From: an uncultured Bacteroidales bacterium
GTDB taxonomy: Bacteria > Bacteroidota > Bacteroidia > Bacteroidales > Bacteroidaceae
Direction: 5' to 3'
Assembly (NCBI GenBank): GCA_946055515.1
Contig: CAMGGA010000008.1
Location: 1 to 32,881, forward strand
DNA length: 32,881 bases
Notes under the pieces: generated by a model
Databases searched by the model: none
What the model saw: only the letters and a program-made list of their open reading frames with translations
Told to the model about the DNA's origin: nothing
Program-made: the position numbers and the translations under genes
Shown here: piece after piece, positions 17,477 through 25,754 of the stretch
Position numbering within the stretch: the first letter of the stretch is position 1
Layout of the letters: the number at the start of each line of letters is the position of its first letter

Positions 17477-19708
17477 ATGCAGAGAGTAGACCTCTTCCCA
17501 ACCCATGAGTTCGAGGGCTTGAAGCTGCGGGCAGGACGCCCCTATCCTTTCGGCGCCACGGTAATCGGCAATGCCGTGAACTTCTCCATCTATTCGCGCT
17601 ATGCCACGGCTTGTACACTCGTGCTCTTCCACAACCACGAGCACGAGCCCTTCGTGGAAATTCCTTTCTACAAAGAATTCCGCATCGGCAACGTGTTCTC
17701 CATGATGGTCTTCGACCTCGACTATGAGAACATCGAGTACGGCTTCCGCATGGATGGTCCGTTCAATCCGCAGGAAGGTCACCGTTTCGACAAGACCAAA
17801 ATCCTGATGGACCCCTATGCCAAGCTCATCGTGGGCCGCGATGTGTGGGGCACGCCGCCCGATTGGAATTGCCCCTATCAGTACCGCTCCCGTGTGGTAT
17901 TCGACGACTTCGACTGGGAAAACGACCAGCCCCTCGAAACCCCCGTGAACGACCTCGTCATCTACGAGATGCACGTGCGCAACTTCACCTGTGGCGCAGC
18001 TGCAGGCGTGGAGCATCCCGGAACCTTCGCCGGCATTGCAGAGAAAATCCCCTACCTCAAGGAGCTCGGCGTGAACTGTGTGGAACTCATGCCCATCCAT
18101 GAGTTTGACGAGTTTGAGAACAGCAAGCCTTCTCCCGTAGACGGCCACATGCTCTACAACGTCTGGGGCTACAGCAACGTGGGCTTCTTCGCCCCCAAGG
18201 CCGCCTACGCCTCCACGGGACGCTTCGGCATGCAGGTAGACGAACTGAAAAACCTCATCAAGCAGCTGCACGCCAACGGCATCGAAATCATCCTCGACGT
18301 CGTGTTCAACCACACCGCCGAAGGCAACGAGAACGGTCCGTACATTTCCTACCGCGGTATCGACAACAAGACCTACTACATGCTCACACCCGACGGCTAC
18401 TACTTCAACTTCAGTGGCTGCGGCAACACGTTGAACTGCAACAATCCCAACGTCCGCGACATGATAGTGGAGAGTCTTCGCTACTGGGTGACCGACTACC
18501 ACATCGACGGCTTCCGCTTCGACCTCGCCGCCATCCTCGGCCGCGACCAGAACGGCTGCCCCATGTCCAACCCGCCCCTCCTCGAGTCCCTGGCCCACGA
18601 CCCCATCCTGGGCAAGACCAAGCTCATTGCCGAAGCTTGGGACGCAGGCGGTCTCTACCAGGTAGGCTCCTTCCCCTCGTGGGGTCGCTGGGCCGAATGG
18701 AACGGAAAGTACCGCGATGCCATCCGCCGCTTCCTCAAGGGCGACGAGCACGTGTTGCAGGATGTCAAGGAGCGCCTGGTCGGTTCGCCCGACCTCTATG
18801 CCTCACAGAACCGCGGCATCAAGGCCAGCGTGAACTTCATCACGGCCCACGACGGCTTCACCCTGATGGACCTCGTGTCCTACAACGGAAAGCACAACGA
18901 AGCCAACGGCGAAGACAACCGCGATGGCGAGAACAACAACAACAGCTGGAACTGTGGCTGGGAAGGCGAATGTGACGACCCCGGCATCAACTTCCTACGC
19001 CACCAGCAAATCAAGAATGCCATTTCTCTCCTCATGGTGAGTCAAGGCATCCCCATGGTCCTCTCTGGCGACGAGATGGGCAACACTCAGTTTGGCAACA
19101 ACAACGCCTACTGTCAGGACAACGAGATAGGTTGGCTCGACTGGAACAATCTCGAGAAGAATGCCGACCTTTACCGCTTCTTCCGCCAGATTATCCGTTT
19201 CAGAAGACAGCACAAGGTGCTGCGCTACGAGTACCACCTCGGCTACTGCGACTTCCGCAACCTCGGGTATCCCGACATTTCCTGGCACGGCGTGAAGGCT
19301 TGGGAACCCGCTTCGGGCTACAACAACCTCACCCTCGCCTTCATGCTCAACGGCCGCTATGCCGAAACCGATGGCCAGCCCGACGACTTCATCTACGTGG
19401 CCATGAACATGCACTGGGAAATGCACGGCTTCGAACTGCCCCAGCTCCCCGAAGGCATGCAGTGGCACGTGTTTGCCAACACAGGCATGGCCTCGCCCAA
19501 CGACATCTGCGAGCCTGGCCGTGAATGCCTGGCCGAGAACCAGCACGAAATCCTCGTGGGCGGCCGTTCCATGATGATAATGGTCGGCAAGGCCCCAGCG
19601 CCCGTGGTGGAGGCAACTGTTCCTGAAAAGGATTCTTCGGAAAAGGAGACTTTGGAAAAGGAAACTCCTGCCAAGGAAGCCCCCGCCAAGGAAAGCAAGA
19701 AAAAGTAA
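17477..19708 (+). CDS. GH13 glycogen debranching enzyme / isoamylase (GlgX-type)
   Basis: Conserved regions 'DVVFNHTAEGN', 'GFRFDLAAILGRD', 'LIAEAWDAGG', 'NFITAHDGFTLMDLVSYN'; N-terminal CBM48-like 'GRPYPFGATVIGNAVNFSIYSRYA'. Confidence 0.93.
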   Translation: MQRVDLFPTHEFEGLKLRAGRPYPFGATVIGNAVNFSIYSRYATACTLVLFHNHEHEPFVEIPFYKEFRIGNVFSMMVFDLDYENIEYGFRMDGPFNPQEGHRFDKTKILMDPYAKLIVGRDVWGTPPDWNCPYQYRSRVVFDDFDWENDQPLETPVNDLVIYEMHVRNFTCGAAAGVEHPGTFAGIAEKIPYLKELGVNCVELMPIHEFDEFENSKPSPVDGHMLYNVWGYSNVGFFAPKAAYASTGRFGMQVDELKNLIKQLHANGIEIILDVVFNHTAEGNENGPYISYRGIDNKTYYMLTPDGYYFNFSGCGNTLNCNNPNVRDMIVESLRYWVTDYHIDGFRFDLAAILGRDQNGCPMSNPPLLESLAHDPILGKTKLIAEAWDAGGLYQVGSFPSWGRWAEWNGKYRDAIRRFLKGDEHVLQDVKERLVGSPDLYASQNRGIKASVNFITAHDGFTLMDLVSYNGKHNEANGEDNRDGENNNNSWNCGWEGECDDPGINFLRHQQIKNAISLLMVSQGIPMVLSGDEMGNTQFGNNNAYCQDNEIGWLDWNNLEKNADLYRFFRQIIRFRRQHKVLRYEYHLGYCDFRNLGYPDISWHGVKAWEPASGYNNLTLAFMLNGRYAETDGQPDDFIYVAMNMHWEMHGFELPQLPEGMQWHVFANTGMASPNDICEPGRECLAENQHEILVGGRSMMIMVGKAPAPVVEATVPEKDSSEKETLEKETPAKEAPAKESKKK

Positions 19709-19742
19709 AAAGAGAATACAAACGCTTCAAACATTCACAATA

Positions 19743-20054
19743 ATGGACAACCAATTTCAAGTAAAGCTCGATGGCGACACTTTGACCATCGTTCTGGGCG
19801 AACAGCTCACCACGACCAATGCACCCGCCCTCATGGACGAACTCAACAACTACAAGGACAAGGGCGTGGCCAAGGTAGTGTTCGACGCAAGCCAGCTCAC
19901 CTACATTGCAAGTAGCGGCATCCGCACCATCATCTTCGCAAAGCAGAAGCTCGGCGGCAATCCCGAAATCGATTTCGTAAACTGCTCTGCCGACGTGCGC
20001 AGCGTGTTTGAAATGACGGGCTTGCAGAACTACATCAACTTTGTAAGCAAATAA
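19743..20054 (+). CDS. STAS-domain anti-sigma-factor antagonist-like protein (2)
   Basis: 103 aa; 'KVVFDASQLTYIASSGIRTIIFAKQKLG...DVRSVFEMTGLQNYINF'. Confidence 0.92.
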   Translation: MDNQFQVKLDGDTLTIVLGEQLTTTNAPALMDELNNYKDKGVAKVVFDASQLTYIASSGIRTIIFAKQKLGGNPEIDFVNCSADVRSVFEMTGLQNYINFVSK

Positions 20055-20065
20055 ACCCCAGCGCC

Positions 20066-20476
20066 ATGCCGTCATTGCATTACCAACCCATTGCAGGCAA
20101 GGCCGAGGAAATCATCGATGCCATCCTCCAGACCCCGGAGGTGGCATCGTGTTCCCGCGAACTCTTCGCCATCCATCTGGTGTGTGAGGAGCTGGTGGTC
20201 AATGTCGTGAGCTACGCCTATCCCCCGTCCGAGGAGGGCTATCTCCACGTCGACATCGACAAGTCCGACGGTGTGCTTACCATCCGCTTCACCGACGGAG
20301 GCGTTGCCTTTGACCCGCTCGGGAAGGAAGACCCCGATTTGAACCTGCCGCCCGAGGAGCGTCCCATCGGCGGTTTAGGCATCTTCTTGACCAAGCAGAT
20401 GATGGACGAGGTGGACTACCACCGCGTGGCGGACGAGAACGTTTTAACCATCAAAAAGAAAATATCCCAGGAATGA
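20066..20476 (+). CDS. Anti-sigma-type Ser kinase, HATPase_c (RsbW/BtrW-like)
   Basis: 'HLVCEELVVNVVSYAY', 'RFTDGGVAFDPLGKEDPDL', 'IGGLGIFLTKQMMDEVDYHRV..NVLTIKK'. Confidence 0.92.
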   Translation: MPSLHYQPIAGKAEEIIDAILQTPEVASCSRELFAIHLVCEELVVNVVSYAYPPSEEGYLHVDIDKSDGVLTIRFTDGGVAFDPLGKEDPDLNLPPEERPIGGLGIFLTKQMMDEVDYHRVADENVLTIKKKISQE

Positions 20477-21036
20477 AACACAAGATAGGCATTCTCATAG
20501 AAAGCGATTTCTACGAAAACGAAATCTTCTACTATCAGTTCCGCTTCCAGGAGGCCGGCTACGAAGTCCACTTCCTCTCGCGCCTTTGGGGTTGCGACAG
20601 CATCACCTTCTCCGGCCACGAGCTGCGCGCCCCCTTCCGCTGCGACGAAAGCTTTGAGGCCCTCGACGACGCGGCCCTCGACGACTATGCCGCCATCATC
20701 GTGCCCGCCGGCATGGTTTCCGACCGTTTGCGCTACACCGAGGACGTCACCAAGTTGCCCCCCGCCTGTGCGTTCATGAAGCGCGTGTTTGCCCGCAAGG
20801 ACATTGTGAAAGGCGTCATCTGCCATGGCCTCTGGCTTCTCTCCCCCATTGCCGAAGTGGTGAAGGGCCGCAAAATGACCGTCCACAACAACCTGCTCGG
20901 CGATGCGAAAAACTACGGCGTGGACTACGTCAATGAAGACGTGGTCGTAGACGGTGACCTCGTTTCGGCCCGCACGGGCGGCCACTGCTACCTCCTGGCC
21001 TCGCACATTCTGAAAACGATAGGGGACAACAAGTAA
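20473..21036 (+). CDS. DJ-1/PfpI-family protein (2)
   Basis: Overlaps the previous stop (ATGA); 'KIGILIESDFYENEIFYYQFRFQEAGYEV', 'AAIIVPAGM', nucleophile elbow 'VICHGLWLLS', 'VVKGRKMTVHNN'. Confidence 0.9.
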   Translation: MKHKIGILIESDFYENEIFYYQFRFQEAGYEVHFLSRLWGCDSITFSGHELRAPFRCDESFEALDDAALDDYAAIIVPAGMVSDRLRYTEDVTKLPPACAFMKRVFARKDIVKGVICHGLWLLSPIAEVVKGRKMTVHNNLLGDAKNYGVDYVNEDVVVDGDLVSARTGGHCYLLASHILKTIGDNK

Positions 21037-21074
21037 GCCCCCCCCCCGCCTCCCCCCCCCACAGCATAATCTCC

Positions 21075-22685
21075 ATGCAGATGAATACAAAGCAAGCCCT
21101 CCAAAGGCTGAGACACGGATTAAGACTGGCAACAAGCCTGCTGCTCGCAGCGGGCTTGTTGGCCAGTCTTGCCCGTATAGGCCAACTGAAGAAAGAGCGC
21201 GATGAACTCCAGGCCCGCCTGCGCCTGCTCGAAGACAAAGAGAGCGGATCGTACATCGTGGAGCGCATCAGCAAGCAGATGGAAGACATCGCCTACCAGC
21301 AGAAGGACATCTCCGACAAGCAGCGCGAAGAAGCCGTGTTCCAGATGGGAGTGGCAGAGAATATGCGAAAAAAGGCTGAGGCCGAACAGTCCCGGGCCAA
21401 CGAGGAAAAACAGCGGGCACAAGCCTATGCCCAGAATGCAGCCGAGGCGCGCAACATGGCCGAGCACCAGCGCAGCATGGCCGAAGAACAGCGAGAAATG
21501 GCCGTCATCCAGCAGCGCCTGGCCGAGAACGCCCGCAACACGGCCGACACACTCAGCTACGTGGCGATGGGCCGCTCCCTGGCCTCCCTCTCCCTCATGC
21601 AGCACCAAGGGGGAAACTACGACATCGCCTCCCTGCTGGCCTACAGCTCCTGGAAGTTTACCAGCGACTACCGCGGCAACCTCTTCTTCCCCGCCGTGTT
21701 CAATGCCCTGATGGAAAACAGCGGCTGCTACGAGACCGTCAAGCTCTTCAAGGGCGGCATCTCCCGCATCGTGCCCCTCCCCGCGGGCGGTTTCGCCTCG
21801 GTCAGCCGCTATGGCGAGATGGCCCGCTGGAGCTACAGTGCCACCGGCGTGCACAGCCAGCTGCTCCTCTCCGACCCCTCGTTTGACTTCCGCGACCTCC
21901 ACGCCGACAACTCTGGCCAGCTCTATGCGCTCGACTACAACGGCCGCCTCGTCGTGGTCTCCCCCAATGGCGAAAAGACCGAAAGGCTCCTGCCCGTCCC
22001 GAGCGGCTGGAAGTCCATCCACCCCATAGCGCCCCACAAGCTCCTCCTCGTTTCCGACCGCACCTATTGCTTCTACGACACCCGGCAAGGCATCGTCGAA
22101 GCAAGCCACGACTTCCCGCAGCCCGTTAGTTGTATCGGCCGCTTCAACGGCGCTCTCTATGCCTTCGGGGAAAAAGATGGCCTTTGGCAAATCGACAGCG
22201 AAGGCCAGCTCCACGTCGCCCCGCGCCATGTTGGCCAGCACGTCACCGCCTTTGCCTGCGACGCCGAGAACCGCCACACAGCAGTCGGCACCGACCAGGG
22301 CAACCTATTCATCGTGAACCTCGACGGCGAAGTCACCCAGCGTTTGGCGGGCCACCGCTCCCGCATCACCCAGTTGGCCTTTGTCGGCAACTACCTCATC
22401 TCCTCGAGCTACGACGGCGACCTGAAGCTGCTCAACCTCAGCGCGGGGAAGTTCGAACCCCTCACCCTCCACAGTTTCCCCGCTTGGGTGCATTGCTTCT
22501 ACATGTCTCCTGACAACATCCTCTGGGCCGGCGACGAAAACGGTTCGCTCTCGCGCCTGGTCGTCTCCCCCAACGGCATGGCCGAACTTATCCGCCAAAA
22601 CCTCAAGCGCGACTTCACCGACGAGGAGTGGAACTACTACTTCGGCAGCGGCGTGCCCCGTTCGAAACTCCTTCTCTTCCCCTAA
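21075..22685 (+). CDS. Membrane-anchored coiled-coil plus WD40/beta-propeller-like protein
   Basis: N-terminal TM 'RLATSLLLAAGLLASL'; long E/Q/A/R-rich coil (21190-21560); propeller-like repeats 'GHRSRITQLAFVGNYLISSSYDGDLKLLNLSAG'. Confidence 0.75.
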   Translation: MQMNTKQALQRLRHGLRLATSLLLAAGLLASLARIGQLKKERDELQARLRLLEDKESGSYIVERISKQMEDIAYQQKDISDKQREEAVFQMGVAENMRKKAEAEQSRANEEKQRAQAYAQNAAEARNMAEHQRSMAEEQREMAVIQQRLAENARNTADTLSYVAMGRSLASLSLMQHQGGNYDIASLLAYSSWKFTSDYRGNLFFPAVFNALMENSGCYETVKLFKGGISRIVPLPAGGFASVSRYGEMARWSYSATGVHSQLLLSDPSFDFRDLHADNSGQLYALDYNGRLVVVSPNGEKTERLLPVPSGWKSIHPIAPHKLLLVSDRTYCFYDTRQGIVEASHDFPQPVSCIGRFNGALYAFGEKDGLWQIDSEGQLHVAPRHVGQHVTAFACDAENRHTAVGTDQGNLFIVNLDGEVTQRLAGHRSRITQLAFVGNYLISSSYDGDLKLLNLSAGKFEPLTLHSFPAWVHCFYMSPDNILWAGDENGSLSRLVVSPNGMAELIRQNLKRDFTDEEWNYYFGSGVPRSKLLLFP

Positions 22686-22700
22686 ATCCCACCCTCCGCC

Positions 22701-25697
22701 ATGACCCGCAACCTCCTGCTGCTCCTCCTGTTGAGCCTCCTGTCCATGTTCCCGAAAGCCAGTGCCGTCCCCACCCGCGGCATCCCCTTCTTCGTGAACT
22801 ATGCGCCCTCCGACTACAGAGCGCACAACCGCAACTTCGACGTCATCACCGACGGCGCGGGGCGCGTGTATGTGGCCAACTTCGAGGGCCTGCTCTACTA
22901 CGACCAGACACAGTGGCACACGGTCCACACCCCGGGCATCTTCCGCGTCACCCGCCTCTTCCAGGCCAGTGACGGACGCATCTGGGTGGGCGGCTTCAAC
23001 CTCTTCGGCTACCTCGAGGCAGGGCCCCAGGGACGGCTCGCTATCCATTATGTCTTTTCCAAAAACAACAAAGGCTTCATCGGCGAAGTCACAGCCATCG
23101 GCGAAGAAAAAGGCCGCATCTGGCTCGAAACCTCCATCGGCACGCGCGGCCTGGAAGACCAGTCGATGAAAGGCTTCGAAGTGCGTGCTGCCGAGGTCCG
23201 CCAGCCCGAGCTGTACAAAGGCTTCAGAATCAACCAGAAGCTCCAGGCCCCCGACGGCTCCACGCTCCTCGCCACCGCCGGCAGCGGCCTGGTGCTGCTC
23301 GATGCCGAGGGGCGCGAACGCTACTGCCTCTCGGGGCGCAACGGCCTCTGCGACAACAACGTCAATGCCATCCACCTCGACGCCAACTCCAACGTGTGGG
23401 GCGCCACGGACAACGGCGTGTTCCTCGTGAACATCAAGTCCTCCTTCACCCACTTCGGCGAGACCGAGGGCCTCAGCGGCGACGTGCAGGCCATAGCCCA
23501 TTCAGCCACCGAAGGACTCTACGTCGGCACCCTGCGCGGCCTCTTCCACAAGCAGCCCGAAGGCAACTTCAGCCGTGTCCAGGGCATAGACTATGCCTGC
23601 TGGAACATCCAGGCCGATGCCCGTGGCGGCGTGTTGGCCTGCACCGCGGGCGGCATCTACAAGGTGCAGGGCAACCGGGCCACCCTGCTCAGGAGCGGCC
23701 ACACCCTCTTCGTCCACCCCGCCCCCGATGGCGGCTACTACACGGCAGAGATCGACGGCGTCTACCTCAACCGCGGCACCGCGCACACCCGGTTGAACAC
23801 CATAGAGAAAGGCGTGAGAATGTTTACCGACAAGCACGGCGCGCTTTGGGTGAACAACATCTACGGTCAGATATTCCGTTGCACAGGCGCGATGAAAGCC
23901 CTCCACCGCATCGTTCCGAAGGGAAAGGACGGCAAGGGCGAAGTCTACAAGAACACCATGTTCCAGTACCAGGGCGAAATCTACGTGCTCAGCCGTGCCG
24001 GCCTCTTCCACTGGGATGAAGCGCGGCAACAGCTCCGCCCCTCCGATGCGGGCAACCTCTGGGCCAGCGTGAGCCAATACCCCCAGCTCGTCTCCCCCGA
24101 TGCCGCCCGGCGCATCTGGCTCACCGACAACGAAGGGAAGAACCTCCACGCCATCAGCGGCGAAACCGACTGCTCCCGCCTCAACGCCGCCCTCCACCCC
24201 CTGCGCAACTACGAGGTCCGCGCCGTCGAGGCCGAAGGCCACAACCTCTGGGTAGGCTGGCAAAACGGCGTCGTGCTCTGGGACTTCTCCCACGTCAATC
24301 CCCGCAGCGTCCCCCTCAACAAAGCCTACTACCGCCGCATCGTGCTCAACCGCGACTCCGTCGTCTGGGGCGGGTTCAGCTGCGAGGGTCACACCCTCGG
24401 TGCCCGCATGCCCTTTGACGAACTCACCTTCGACAACGATGTCCGCGAAATCGCCCTCTACTTCTCCACCGACTTCATCCCCTCGCTCGGCGACACCGAA
24501 TACCGCTACCGCCTCTCCGAGAGCGAGCCCTGGTCCGCCTGGACCACCGACAATGCCGTCCACTTCGTCAATCCCCGTCCTGGCAGCTACCGCATGGAAG
24601 TCGAAGTGCGCGACCGCTACGGCCGCATCTCCTCCATGGAGCCGTTGAGCCTCACCGTGCGCTATCCCGTCTACCTCCGTTGGTACAGCCTTGTAGGATA
24701 TGCCGCCCTCCTTGCCCTCCTCGTCTTCCTCCTCATCCGTTGGCGCATGCACCGCCTCCTGAAGGAGACCGAGCGCCTCGAAGGCATCATCCAGGAGCGC
24801 ACCTCCCAGATACTTTGCCAGAAAGAAGAAATCGAGGAAAAGTCCAAAAACCTCGAGCAGGCCCTCGACTGCCTCACCAAGACGCAGTACCAACTTGTGC
24901 GCCAGGAGAAGATGGCCACCGTCGGTACCCTCACGAAGGGCCTTGTGGATCGCATCCTCAACCCCATGAACTATGTGAACAACTTCTCCCACATGAGCCT
25001 CGGCCTCGTCAAGGATCTCAAGCAGAACCTCGACGACGCCAAGGACGCCATGGAAGAAGACCTCTACGAAGACTCCGCCGACATCATCGACATGCTCTCC
25101 ACCAACCTCCGGAAGATTGAGGAGCACGGCGTCAACACCTCCCACATCCTCAAGGCCATGGAGGAAATGCTGAAAGAGCGCACGCCGAACTTCTCGCCCA
25201 CCGACCTGGCCGCTGTATGCCGGAAGAACATCGAGATGCTCCGTTCCTACTACGCCAAGGAAATCGCCGAGTGCCACGTCACCCTCACCGCACCCGACCC
25301 CGACATGCTCATCGTGGCCGAAATCGACGCCGACCAGGTGAGCCGCACCATCATGAGCATACTCGCCAACAGCGTCTATGCCCTCCGCAAGAAATACCGC
25401 CAGCAGCCCTTCGAAGCCCGGCTCAGCCTCAACCTCAGGGTAGAGGACCGGAAAGTCTGCGTGTGCATCCACGACAACGGCATCGGCATCGAGGACACCA
25501 TCATCGACCACATCTTCGACCCCTTCTTCACCACGAAGACAACGGCCGAGGCCGTGGGCGTGGGACTCTACATCAGCCGCGAAGTCATCCTCAACCACGG
25601 CGGCGACATCCGCGTGAAATCGGAGAAAAACGAGTACACCGAGTTTGTCATCACCCTCCCCGTGCAGCAGCAAGCCAACCAGACCCGCGAGGCATAG
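22701..25697 (+). CDS. Two-component propeller sensor histidine-kinase-like protein (Reg_prop repeats + Y_Y_Y + HATPase_c), Asp at the phosphoacceptor position
   Basis: Signal 'NLLLLLLLSLLSMFPKASA'; propeller motifs ('GRIWVGGFNLFGYLE', 'NSNVWGATDNGVFLV'); TM 'LVGYAALLALLVFLLIRW'; 'VGTLTKGLVDRILNPMNYV'; HATPase 'DNGIGIEDTIIDHIFDPFFTTK...VGVGLYI'. Confidence 0.9.
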   Translation: MTRNLLLLLLLSLLSMFPKASAVPTRGIPFFVNYAPSDYRAHNRNFDVITDGAGRVYVANFEGLLYYDQTQWHTVHTPGIFRVTRLFQASDGRIWVGGFNLFGYLEAGPQGRLAIHYVFSKNNKGFIGEVTAIGEEKGRIWLETSIGTRGLEDQSMKGFEVRAAEVRQPELYKGFRINQKLQAPDGSTLLATAGSGLVLLDAEGRERYCLSGRNGLCDNNVNAIHLDANSNVWGATDNGVFLVNIKSSFTHFGETEGLSGDVQAIAHSATEGLYVGTLRGLFHKQPEGNFSRVQGIDYACWNIQADARGGVLACTAGGIYKVQGNRATLLRSGHTLFVHPAPDGGYYTAEIDGVYLNRGTAHTRLNTIEKGVRMFTDKHGALWVNNIYGQIFRCTGAMKALHRIVPKGKDGKGEVYKNTMFQYQGEIYVLSRAGLFHWDEARQQLRPSDAGNLWASVSQYPQLVSPDAARRIWLTDNEGKNLHAISGETDCSRLNAALHPLRNYEVRAVEAEGHNLWVGWQNGVVLWDFSHVNPRSVPLNKAYYRRIVLNRDSVVWGGFSCEGHTLGARMPFDELTFDNDVREIALYFSTDFIPSLGDTEYRYRLSESEPWSAWTTDNAVHFVNPRPGSYRMEVEVRDRYGRISSMEPLSLTVRYPVYLRWYSLVGYAALLALLVFLLIRWRMHRLLKETERLEGIIQERTSQILCQKEEIEEKSKNLEQALDCLTKTQYQLVRQEKMATVGTLTKGLVDRILNPMNYVNNFSHMSLGLVKDLKQNLDDAKDAMEEDLYEDSADIIDMLSTNLRKIEEHGVNTSHILKAMEEMLKERTPNFSPTDLAAVCRKNIEMLRSYYAKEIAECHVTLTAPDPDMLIVAEIDADQVSRTIMSILANSVYALRKKYRQQPFEARLSLNLRVEDRKVCVCIHDNGIGIEDTIIDHIFDPFFTTKTTAEAVGVGLYISREVILNHGGDIRVKSEKNEYTEFVITLPVQQQANQTREA

Positions 25698-25754
25698 CCC
25701 CGTCCCGCAGTCCCCATTCACCGAATACTATCCACCCCCATACAATCCAGAGAC

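Noticed and set aside
23502-25721. 739-aa minus-strand ORF opposite the sensor kinase
   Set aside because: Shadow ORF; same composition bias, no recognisable domain
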